Of a stretch of 64,000 nucleotides of DNA, positions 14,101 to 26,100 are shown one piece after another. The translations under genes were made by a program, and so were the position numbers. The notes beneath the pieces are model-generated. The model had not been told where the DNA came from and made no database searches. It saw nothing but the letters and a program-made list of their open reading frames with translations. The stretch covers positions 19,382,507-19,446,506 of the forward strand of contig OX453275.1 of assembly GCA_949710005.1 (NCBI GenBank). Reading direction: 5' to 3'. The stretch's first letter is position 1, and each line of letters opens with the position of its first letter. This DNA is from Ricordea florida (lineage: Eukaryota > Cnidaria > Anthozoa > Corallimorpharia > Ricordeidae).

Positions 14101-17100
14101 AAGGGTGACAGAAGCGAATGTGGAAATTACAGGGGGATATCACCTCTAAGCGTCGTGGGAAAAAATATTTGCAGATATCATCTTGCAAAGACTACAACTG
14201 CTTGCTGAATTTATATATCCTCAGTCTCAGTCAGGGTACCGAGCTGGTAGGGGCACTATTGATGGCATATTCACTCTTCGTCAGCTTATGGAAAAGACCA
14301 CAGAGCAACGCAAGAACATGGACATAGTCTTTGTAGACTTTGTAAAAGCTTTCGACACCATCAATCGTGAACTTCTCTTTTCGATCCTAAGCAAATTGGG
14401 ATGCCCACCCAAGTTCGTAAGAATAATAAAGAAGCTATATTCTGATGTTCATGCCAGACTAATTGTAGATGGAGAGCTAACCCAAGCATTTGAATACAAC
14501 TGTGGTGTCAAGCAGGGATGTAAATTAGCACCAACTCTTTTTGGCATCTATGCAGCTGTCCTTCTCTGGTTTGCCTTTAACCACCCTACATGCCGCCTCA
14601 TAAATCCCGCAAAAAGTGAGCTCGGGAAAGTCAGCAAGCAAATTCTCGACAACATCAACTCCGAAATCAGAAAAAAGACAAAACTCTGTCAGTGGAAATA
14701 CACAGCAGAAGTAGCACGTTGGTTCACCAACATGCTCGACAAGCAAAAGCATTCCTTCGCCTCGTTCGACATCGACAGTTTTTACCCATCCATCACAGAA
14801 TCTTTACTCTTCAAAGCTCTCTCATACGCCAAGAATTATACAGCTATCAGTGACAGAGACATCGACATAATTATGCATTGCCGCAAATCGCTTTTATTTG
14901 ACGAGACCGCCTGGACCAAAAAAAATCACAACAACATGACGGAGCGGAAGTGTGTGAGCTTATTGGACTTTTCCTCCAAGATAACCTTAGCGACAAATAC
15001 GGCAGAAACAACGTAGGGCTCTACAGAGACAACAGGCTGGTTCTCCTAAGAAACGCAAGCGGACCTCAATCAGAACGGACTAGAAAGGACATCACACGAG
15101 ACTTCAAGAAACAAGGACTGAACATTTCTATAAGCGCAAACCTAAAAATCTGTAACTTCCTCGACGTCACTCTAAACCTAACGGACGGAACCTATTACCC
15201 ATACAGAAAACCTATTACCCATACAGAAAACCCAACAATGAAACACTTTACATCGACACCAACTCCAACCATCCGCCTACAATAATAAAACATTTACCAG
15301 CATCCATCGGCCGACGGATCTCTGACATTTCCTCAAACAAAGATCTCTTCAACAAACCCAAACCACACTACGAGAGCGCACTTAAGCAAAGCGGACATAA
15401 CGAAAAATTAACCTACACCGAACGCAAGAAACCAGCAACCCACACCACACAGAATAGCCGCAAGAACAGTCATAGGAACATAAATTTGGTTCAACCCACC
15501 CTACAGCATGAACGTACAAACAAACATCGGCAGAGAGTTTCTGAACCTCGTCAGCAAACATTTTCCGAAAAATCACCGGTACAGCAAGATTTTCAACAAA
15601 AACAACACAAACGTTAGTTATAGCTGCACAGACAACCTACAGACCATAATCAAGAAACACAACAGAAAAATCCTCGAGACAAGCAAGACACCCTCCACGG
15701 AAAACAACTGTAACTGCAGGAAAAAAACCGACTGTCCCCTGAAAAACAACTGCCTCACTTTGAGCGTCATCTACAACGCCAACGTAACAACGAAAAGCGA
15801 CACAACGGGAAAGAACTACATTGGACTAACAGAAGGAACTTTTAACAACGTTACACACAACACAAGCTCGCCTTTTCGGAACAGAGACTATTCAAACAGC
15901 ACGGAACTATCGAAGCATATCTGGTCACTCAAAGACAACAACACCGATTTCACAATTAACGGGAGTATTTTAGCTCCCGCCCCGGCCTACAGCAACAAAA
16001 ACAAACGATGCCATTTGTGCCTTACAGAAAAAACTTTACTTAATTAAAGCTAACAAGCCGTCTTTGTTAAACAAAAGAACAGAACTCATATCTAAATGCC
16101 GCCACGAGAATAAGTTTTACTTAGCAAACTTCACAAGCCGCCAACAATAGTCCTATAGAATCTTCATTTCTCGCGTAAAACAGAAAATTACCATGCAGAC
16201 CCAACTAGCTACTCACCTAATTTGTATATAAGAAGGTATGTTTTAATTGAATAAAGACCTGTCTGACGAGCGCTTAGACGCGAAACTCAGAGTCACAGAG
16301 AATCGATGCGTCTTCTTTGATTTTCAAACTTATGTATACTTAGCTATGATATCACATCATTGAGCACTTTATGCCAAGGTTGACTGTATCTTCATATGTA
16401 TATGTTGTAGTTAATTTTTGTTTTCAGTTAATTTTTATTTTGAACTAGATAATTTTTTTCTTCCTAGTTAGTTTTATTTTTAACTAGGTGATATTTTTTT
16501 AAAAAAATACAGGTCACAGGTCATTGTTTTACCAATACAGAAATTATCCTAAACATTCATTAAAGCCAACCTTGGGACTTATCAGACCTAACGTTAGCTT
16601 TAATGAATGTTTAGGATAATTTCTGTATTGGTAAAACAATGACCTGTGACCTGTATTTTTTTAAAAAAATATCACCTAGTTAAAAAAAATATCACCTAGT
16701 TAAAAAAAAACTATCTAGTTCAAAATAAAAATTAACTGAAAACAAAAATTAACTGCAACATATACATATATCTTCATATGTGTATGTTGTAGTTCAATTT
16801 TATCCTTGGTTTTAAATTTTATTTTCCTTTGTTTTCTGGTACGGTAATGTATGATAATGTATGATAATGAGTTTGAAACAAAGGAAAATAAAATTTGAAC
16901 CAAGGATAAAATTGAACTACAACATATACATATATATATACATGTGTATATATATTTTGCTAGTAGGTCATTATCTCTTGGTGGGTTGTAGTTCGTACCT
17001 TGTAGCTGAGCCAGGATTCTTGGCCACTATGACTGCATTCCTGAAGTCAGCAACCTTTATGTACCAAAACATTAAATATCAACATTTCTCCCAATGATGA

Positions 17101-20100
17101 GGTCCACCAGTTGATATGACAAAACTTCAGAACTTTCTCACCTTATCTGTAATATACTGCACAAGAAAAGGAGAAGCTCTCAAGTTATCCACTGGTGCAT
17201 CATAAAATCCCTGAATTTCTTTGGAGTGAAGGTCAACTGTGATGATATTAGTTAGTCCTGAAAAAAAAGGAAGCAAAGTTTCCATGGCTTCTCAAAGATC
17301 AGAGTCATTTATGTCTTATATCTACATTAGCCCTATTACTCCCAAGACCTGGGTATTAATTCTCCTTAGTTCATTTGCACACTTACCGTGTACATGTACT
17401 TGTTTGCTTGAGAATGTGTAGAAAATTTTCAGAGAAATTACTCCTTCACAATAAAATCCAAATAAGTGATTTGTTGTTAATGTAGCAGTGCAAGTTGTAA
17501 ATTATCTGATAACAGCAGGTAAAGACACACACAAGCCTTGAAGCCCACACAGCTGGAGCTTTTCCTGGTTTCAGTAGCACAAAACAGCTGGAGGGATTTT
17601 TACCCCGCTTCCTTCCCCCCACCCCACCTGGCTGGAATGCCACTCCAAAGCAGGGTTACCCCCAACATTTTCTCGCCACCATCCATTTATACACCTGGGT
17701 TAAGAGACAGTGTGAAGGACACAGCACAGTGGCATCACCAGGCTCAAACTCCAGACGTCCTGCTCAGAGGTCCAAAACACTAACCACGACACTACTGTGT
17801 CTTAACACTAGTAACAAAAAGAATTGCAGAATAATTTTAAATCATTCTGGTTATTGACAAGCTGCAACTTACAAAATGAATAGAGTGTGCAATAGGTAGT
17901 ACATGTACATTGTTTACATTATAAAAAAAACATCATCTTTCTTATTTCCAGATTGACTGTACATGTGTGTTTACCATACCAAAATAAATAACAAATGTAG
18001 CAAACACGAGTTTAGTATGTTTACCTGCTTTGCACATAAGTGATGCTACCAGCTTGGAAGGAATTGATCCTCTCTTGTTCATTTTACTCTGCTTGGAGTA
18101 TGGTAAATATGGAATAACACCTAGAATCAGACCAGATAATATTAGATATCATATTTATTTGAACTAGCACCCTCTCTCGAATAAGCGCCCCCTAAGGAGA
18201 CCAAAAATTAAATAAGCACCCCTCCTCGAATAAGCCCCACCCTCCCCCCAAAAAAGTACTAGAATCACTGTGAAATCATGTTTTATTAGAACCACAGTGG
18301 AAACTGGCTAATACTGAAGTGTTTTGTTAAACTGTATTGCGTGTACTAGACAGTATTTGTTAGACTGTATTGCATGAACACTAGAGTCAACACTTTTATT
18401 ACCTCTGCCAACGGAGTTAGATAGAGGTTATGTTTTCACCGGCGTTTGTTTGTTTGTATGTTAGCAGCCTAGCATCCACATCACTCAACCAATCATCACC
18501 AAACTTGGTCAAAACATTCTTTCAATTCTGCATCTGCCCATATGTCACATGATGCAGTCACATCAGTACCCTTGCTAGCGGTAAGGGGTCGAATGCGCTG
18601 GTGGAGGTCTGTGCTCTCAGAGTGCTCTTGTTCGATATGTTTCCGCTTAGACCTTGTTTAAAAATGTTTTATTGGACATTATTGTCATTTTGCACCTTGT
18701 TCTGTAGTGGAAGATAACTATAAATTTGCTCCAGATTTGAATGTCTTTACGACTAAAATGGTAAAAATTTAATAAGCACCCTCCCTCGATTAAGCGCCCC
18801 CCTAAAAAGACCAACAATAAAAATTTGAATAAATACGGTATGTGCAACTGTTGTGCGTTTTTGGAAGTTTGGCTAAGTACTGTCAGTAAAAAAGAATAAA
18901 ATTAATAATACCGTATTTATTCACTTATAAGACGCACCATTTTTTACGAGAAAATATACTAGTTCGATAAAAATCTGCTCAAAGCTTGGGGTGCGTCTCA
19001 TAACCGAGTATACAACAAAATATAACTTTTCCAAATTTCCCGAAAATTAAAGCTTTACTTAAATGAGTACGCAAATGAATAATCAAAAGACAAACGTTGA
19101 TCCTTGACTTTATCTGATTTGTTAGTGCTAAAAGGAAACAAGGTGGCTCTAAAAAGAACCGTTTTGTCCTCGACTTCGCTGTCAGTCTCGAACTCGTTGT
19201 CGATCAGCTTGTCTGCGTCTTCTGTTTCTTCTTCCTCGTCGTCCCAAACCACATGGTCTTCAGTTCCATCGAGAGCATTATTGATGCCACAGGATTTGAA
19301 CGATCTTGTTATCAAATCTACTGGGATTTCGCTCCACGCTCGATCGATCCACTACAGGTGAACGGGCCGTTGATCATTCAGGCTTTGTACTGCTCACGGA
19401 TCTTTGCGAAGTGCTTGAAATAATTGACTTTACAACGAATTTAAAAACTACAAATGCTAAGAAAAACAACTCCGATGAGACTACAGTGAAAACTAGCCTT
19501 TCTAATCACTGCTACGGCGAACAAGTTCGTAAACACAGTCAACAAAGCCAAGGTGATTTTGACGAAAAGCGAACGTGCTCCAAAGCACTTGCTTGAAATG
19601 ATTGACGTCGCAATTAGTAACTTAAGCATCGCAACTAGTAACTTATGGAAGCAAATTTTGTAATTACAACGAACGTGGTCAACAAAATTTCCCGTAATTC
19701 TGGGTGCGTCTTATAACAGGGTATTTAGGTGAAATTTTCATTTTGCTTACTTGTCAAAATCGTCTTTGAAAGTTTAGGGTGCGTCTTATAACCGGGTGCG
19801 CCTTATAAGTGAATAAATACGGTAATAGCAAAGGCTATCATGATCTTCTTGGAATATTACAAGTACTGCATGTACTTTAACCAGAAGAACTTTATGTAAA
19901 GAAGCATGCTAATGAAGACATTACACAGTTAACCTACAAAAGTTGACAACAGACATTACCCCCAAATCCCTAACTCTGAAAGGGTCTTAGGTAATCGGGC
20001 CACAATGGTTGCACATGAAAGTCAAAGCAGTATTTAACAACAATCATTGTAAGGTGGAGGTTGGGAGTCCCAGGAAGCTACAGGCCTGAATGACTGCCCA

Positions 20101-23100
20101 AACAGCCTGCCCTTAGAAGACTGCCCAGCCAACAGTCAATGCCTGCCAACCCAGCCACAAGCCCCCCTCACCCTACACCACACGCTGGGCACCCGTCAAA
20201 CTGAGCAGACTCAGTGGAAAAAAGAAAAGGAAAAAACCAAGAAGAAGGAAAAAAACTAGATAACTACGTAATAATATATTAATAATAGAAATAATTATAG
20301 AACTGAAACAACAAAAAAACAACTAACTATGACAAAAGCCAAGGGCAATGGGGAGGGAGGGGAACTAGAAGAACAGATCACAATGAATCAAGACCACCTG
20401 CTAACATGGAAGGCAAATTACACACTAAAAGCACACGATGTGTATGATGAGCCAAGGCAACGGGAAAAGACTGCTGGCCATCGATACGAACAACTGCCCC
20501 AGGGCTCCGCTGACCACAAGGGTTATATGCCAAGATGGCTACCTGTTACACACCAGAAATGACAACATGCTGCTTTCTTGTGAGTCATCTGTAGATCAAA
20601 CACCCCGCCTCACATGTGTGGACCACTGACAAAACACCAGATGCCACAGACACCAACTGATGAAAGGATCACCAGTAAAAACTTGCTAACAGCTACAAAC
20701 GCTAACCACTACAAACGCTAACAACTGACATATATTTGACCGCAGTTAGGCTTAACACTGTAGGATGAAAGCACCAAGGGAAAAAAACACATCACATTCC
20801 TCCTCGTAGTTAACTAGCTTAAATTACATTTAAGCCAATTATAAAGAAAAACTGATCTCCCTTACTGTACATGGGGAGAAGATGTAATAAAATAATACAA
20901 ATACCTATAATTCTTCTTGCACAAGCTGTCTTGCAGGCATAGCTCATGATCAGAAGTTCCATTATAGCATCATTTACATCAATATTTTCACTGGGAAAGA
21001 ACAAAAATATATTGATAGCATGTAATGCCCACTCAAATTTATAGAACAATAAAGAGAGCAGGATGTACATGTAAGGCAGCCTTTTATCTTTGCTGTGATG
21101 TGAATGAAACAAATTTAATTAAAGCTGGATGGCTAAAGCTTGACGAGAAAATTTTGATTATTTTCATGCCAGAATGGAGGAAGCTTTGATTTTCCCTGTA
21201 TAATGCAAGATTTACAAAAATCATTAATGCAGCATTTCATAGGGTGACAGATTTTAAGTTACTCTCCAGACTGTGTCTTCATGGTTTTGACCTTCTATGT
21301 AGTAGTTGTTTCAGACAAAATCATTGCATGTCCTTGCCTTAACAATGACTAGGAAAACAAAGTTCTGCTGAACTCTCCTGCACATGTACTTTGGAAAGCA
21401 CACAAACTGCTACATGTAAACGTCAAAATGTAATAAGGGTAAGTTGAAGCCACACATATGTGCACTGAGGCGACAGTGGTAGAAGGGATTGAACCCTGTT
21501 GCTACCAAAAAAAAAAGATGAAAAAATTGAGCTCAAAAGCCAGCAGCCATGGACAGCTGTTTTGGCCTTGTTAGGCCTCATCAGCATGGCACAGCTAGCA
21601 GATGAGCTCTGGGTTCCCACATTATGAATGTCAAGGTGATGAAAAATGGTAGGGTTGTGGGATGTGGCTTGAAATGACAACGTCAAAATGTAATAAGGGT
21701 AAGCAACACATATGCGCACTGTCCATGGCTGCTGGCTTTTGAGCTCAATTTTTTCATCTTTTTTTTGGTAGCAACAGGGTTTAATCCCTTCTACCACTGT
21801 CCCCTCAGTGCGCATATGTGTGGCTCCAACTTACCCTTATTACATTTTGACGTTGTCATTTCAAGCCACATCCCACAACCCTACCATTTTTCAAACTGTT
21901 ACATGTAGGTTGGAAGGGGAATTGCAAGTCAGGAAAAAGAACTACAAAATGCTTTCATAAAACCTCAGCAACAAAAACATCCATGCTGTAGTGCTCAGAA
22001 ATGAATGACAGGGATCAAATAAGTGGGTGTTTACATGTACATGAGAAAACTCTCCCCAGCATGAGTTTCATACACGGATGACTTCTTGATTATGGTTTGT
22101 GTGTACATTGTGAGTATCAAAAACTGGTTTCAACTTGCTCTGATTTAAATGTACACGTATGACTCCCTCTATTGTGATGTTTCCTTGTGGTATCATGCAA
22201 ACAAATACATCTAGCAAAAAGAGGGAACTGGGGTGAACTCATGCTGGAGTTTTAATAGCTGTTTGGTACAGTGCATATAATATCAACAGTCCCTTTAGTC
22301 AGTAAAATTTGTCCAATCCTGCATCAGATCCACTCCACCTACCCTAATCCTGACTGTATAATAAAAACATCTCTGCCTCTAACTGACAACCCAATCTTGA
22401 CACTGGTTTCTGGTGAAAAAGAGATTTAACATAAAAAAATGTTGTAATTATTACTACACCATAGGGGATTTGGTTTGTTTACTGATTGTGGTACACCCTT
22501 GGTGATCTGTGATACCACTGATTACAGTCTTTATGTACCAAAACAAAGTGGATCAAAAACCACCACATTGTTACGATCAATATCCAAAAACCTCCTTACA
22601 ATCATGTCATGCCATCTGGAAAAGCAAGATTCTTGTAAGATAAAGAAAATGTTGAGCATGTTTGCATTAGCTGATGTAAAATGCAAATATGAGCATTAAC
22701 ATTAATTTAATTAATAATTTTCATTCAATCCCCCTTGGATGCCTGCATTGGCTAATGAAAACATAAGGCAACCACTTTGCTATTTTTGTAATTAGAAAGG
22801 CAAGAATTTGAGTGTGACAACACAGCCATGTTTAAATAGCCTAAGGCAAATATAGGTAGTTGAGAACTTACAAAATTTGTCTTGATAAAAATACTATTTA
22901 ATGACTGTCTTTTACAGCCAACCACTAACTTCTTGAAATATCCAATGACCTTTCTAGTCACATGATTACCATTATATATATGTATCTACTTAATCGACTT
23001 GTAGTTAGTTATCAATGTGCGAATTAAAGTAAAGGTTCCTACTTGAAGCGTCCCCTTTAGTGAGAATCGAGAATACCACATCTGGTGACGAGGATGGTGG

Positions 23101-26100
23101 TTAGCCTAAGTGGTCTCTCTGGAATTTTACCTTGTGATGCGGTAAGGGAACCAGCAACACCGGTACAGAGATGGAAAAAAGTGGAGAGACGAGTTTGAGC
23201 TCTTCTTGACTGCATCAGGTGTTGCCGCAGAGAAGCAAAGGCGGGCCCTCTTGTTGCACTTAGCTGGGCCAGGAGTGCCGGAAATATTCAAAACCTTTCC
23301 CCCTGATCTAGTAAGAGATGAAAAAGACTACAAGAAGGCCATGGATACCCAGCCCGATCACTTCAAGCTCGGGAAAAATGTGCCAGTGGCGAGGCAGGCA
23401 TTTTTGGCAGTGAGACCTCAGCAAGGAGAGATAATTAACAACTCTGTTACGCGACTAAAAACTATGGTTGAAAATTGTGACTATGGGACAGAGGCTGATA
23501 ACCAAGTAAGGGATCAAACACTTATGTTCATTAATGACAAGAGTTTGAAGTCCAAACTCTACAGGGAGGACGATTTGACTTTGGTTCGGCTGTTAGAGAT
23601 CGTGAGTCAATATCACGACAATGAGGCGCTTGTTCTAGTTGCCCCTGTTGATGAGATCAACAAAGTTGGCGTGAGTGAAAACAGGAATACACGTGGAGGA
23701 TTTCGGGGAAGGTGCTACAGATGTAATAGGATTGGTCAAAATTGGAGAAACGGTATTCCCAGTTTAAAAAAGAGGCTCTGGGTGTAAGATGGGCGTGTCA
23801 AAAGTTTTACCTGTTCCTGTATGGAATAGAGTTTGAGATTTGCACTGATCACAAACCCCTAGTGACGGCGTTCTCACCTGCAGCTAAGGCTCCATCTGCG
23901 CACATTGAGAGGTGCCTACTATATTTGCAACAGTTTCATTTCACCATCAGGCATATCCCCGGGAAAGAGAACGGCTTGAGCAGGCTTCCGGTAGGACCAG
24001 TGGAGGCAGAAGATACACCTTGAACAAAGCACTATGCATGCAGAGTAGCAAAAGAAGTAACACCCGCAACCCTGTCAACGAGAGAGATAGAAAGAGCTTC
24101 GGAGGTGGACGAAACCTTAAAGCTAGTCAGACACGCTCTGGCAAGTGGAGACTGGACAAAAATGTAACTTACCATGTACAAAGCCTTGAAGGATGAGTTG
24201 TGGGTTCTTGGACAGCTAGTGATGCAGGATAACCACATCGTGATGCCTCAAGCACTATGGAAGCGAACTATTGTACTAGCGCAGGAAGGTCATCAGGGCA
24301 TGATACGAACAAAAGCCAGGTTGAGAGAGAAAGTTTGGTGGCCACAAATCAACAAACAGGTCGAGGATGTCATAAGGTCTTGTCACTCTTGCCAACTGGT
24401 GGGTTCAAGACCCAAGCTGGAGCCCATAAGATCAACGAAATTACCCGAAGGCCCATGGTCAGACATATCTGTGGACCTGCTAGACATAATGGACGGAGAA
24501 CACCTGCTGGTCATGGTTGACTACTACTTGTGTTGGCCTGAGGTAGTGCTTATGAGAAAGACGAATGCCAATTCAGTCATAAAGGAATGGAAGGAGTGTT
24601 CAGAACACATGGACTGCCAGAAGCTGTTCGTAGTGATAATGGACCACCTTTTGCGTCTGAGCAGTTTGAAAGCTTCCTGGAATAGCTGGACATACAGCAC
24701 AAGAAAGGAGTTCCCCTTTGGCCGCAAAGCAATGGAGAGGTAGAACGTTTCAATGGAACAATCCTAAAGGCAGTAAGGATCGCTAAACTAAAATCAACCA
24801 ACTGGAGAAAAGCCATTGAGAATTTCTTATTTCAGTACCGAGTAACACCTCATACTTCAACTGGGGTTTTACCTGCTGAGCTCATGATGGGAAGGAAGTT
24901 GCGAGACAAGTTTCCTAAGATGAGGACTTCAGAAGATTGCATAGTAGAACAGGAATGCCAGCAACTATTGAGAGAAAGACATGCAAAGGCAAAGCTTAGA
25001 CAAAAGGAGTATGCAGATTCTCACAGGTCTGCATCAAACAGTGACATTGAAGGAGGTAAGGTTCTTTTGAAACAGAAGAGAGAGAATTAGCTGTCTCCTA
25101 GTTTTGAGCCCAAGCCATACAAAGTCGTCCAGAGAGATGGTAGCGCCATATTACTAAAGGACGATGACGGTAAGATTAAGATGACAAATGTAGGCCACAT
25201 GAAGAAATTTGTTGAACCTGAGCAAAGAGACACAAATACTACAGATGTGGTAGCTGAAAAGAAGCCAAGAAAGGACACGGAAGGAGAGCTTCAGGAGAGT
25301 CCCTCACAAGAACTGGAACAGCGTGTTTGCATGGAGAGTGCCAACGGGGCGACAGTTAGTCTGTGACCTGCGCATGCTCTAAAAGCTCCTGCATGGCTTT
25401 TAAAAAGATTATGTTACCTATTACGTATAGCGAAGTTCTGTGTAGTCAGTCTCTATATTCCAAATTCACACTTGTTATCATACCATGAATAATCACAGTA
25501 AAAAAATTGTAGTTTTTAGATAATAATAAATAAATTCAGTTGTGGACAATCATATGGACAGTTACCTGTAATGTTCAAATACAATCTTAGATTTATTATT
25601 ATGGAGCATAATACTGAGCACGGGGGAGATGTAGTATCCCCAGAGGACTAAACTAGTCACGTGATTACCATTAAATATGTATCTACTTAATCGACTTGTA
25701 GTTATTTATTAATGTGTGTATTAAACTAAAGGTTCCTACTTAAAGCGTCGCCTTTAGTGAGAATTGAGAATACCACACAGAGCATGCAATTTTTCAATCA
25801 CCTTTGTTCTGAAATGTTCCCACAGTACAATTAGCCAGTTCAATCCCCAGTTTCCTAATGAGAAAGTTAACATAAATCAGAAAATTTCTCTACAAATAGA
25901 AGCTAATCTACCTACTAAATTCCCCATTAGCTCTTTCAGAACTTTATAAAGTTGAATCTTGATTATCCAGACTTATTGGGCCTTGGGTAATTGAGAGTCT
26001 AGATAACTGAAAATATGAATATTAACATGTTATATTTAATGTAAACAATTTTTTAACAATTATTCGCCAAAGGCGAAGTGATAAGTAAATATTCACCGAT

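Noticed and set aside
19104..19361. Ser-rich plus-strand ORF
   Set aside because: Antisense of the acidic tail of the pogo transposase remnant.
22860..22920. Alternative small PRPSAP exon near a GTAAGT donor
   Set aside because: Joining it creates a stop codon and the residues do not match the family.
25561..25625. A possible PRPSAP exon between exons 1 and 3
   Set aside because: It lies in Gypsy sequence and has no similarity; the exon at 25802-25854 fits phase and homology instead.
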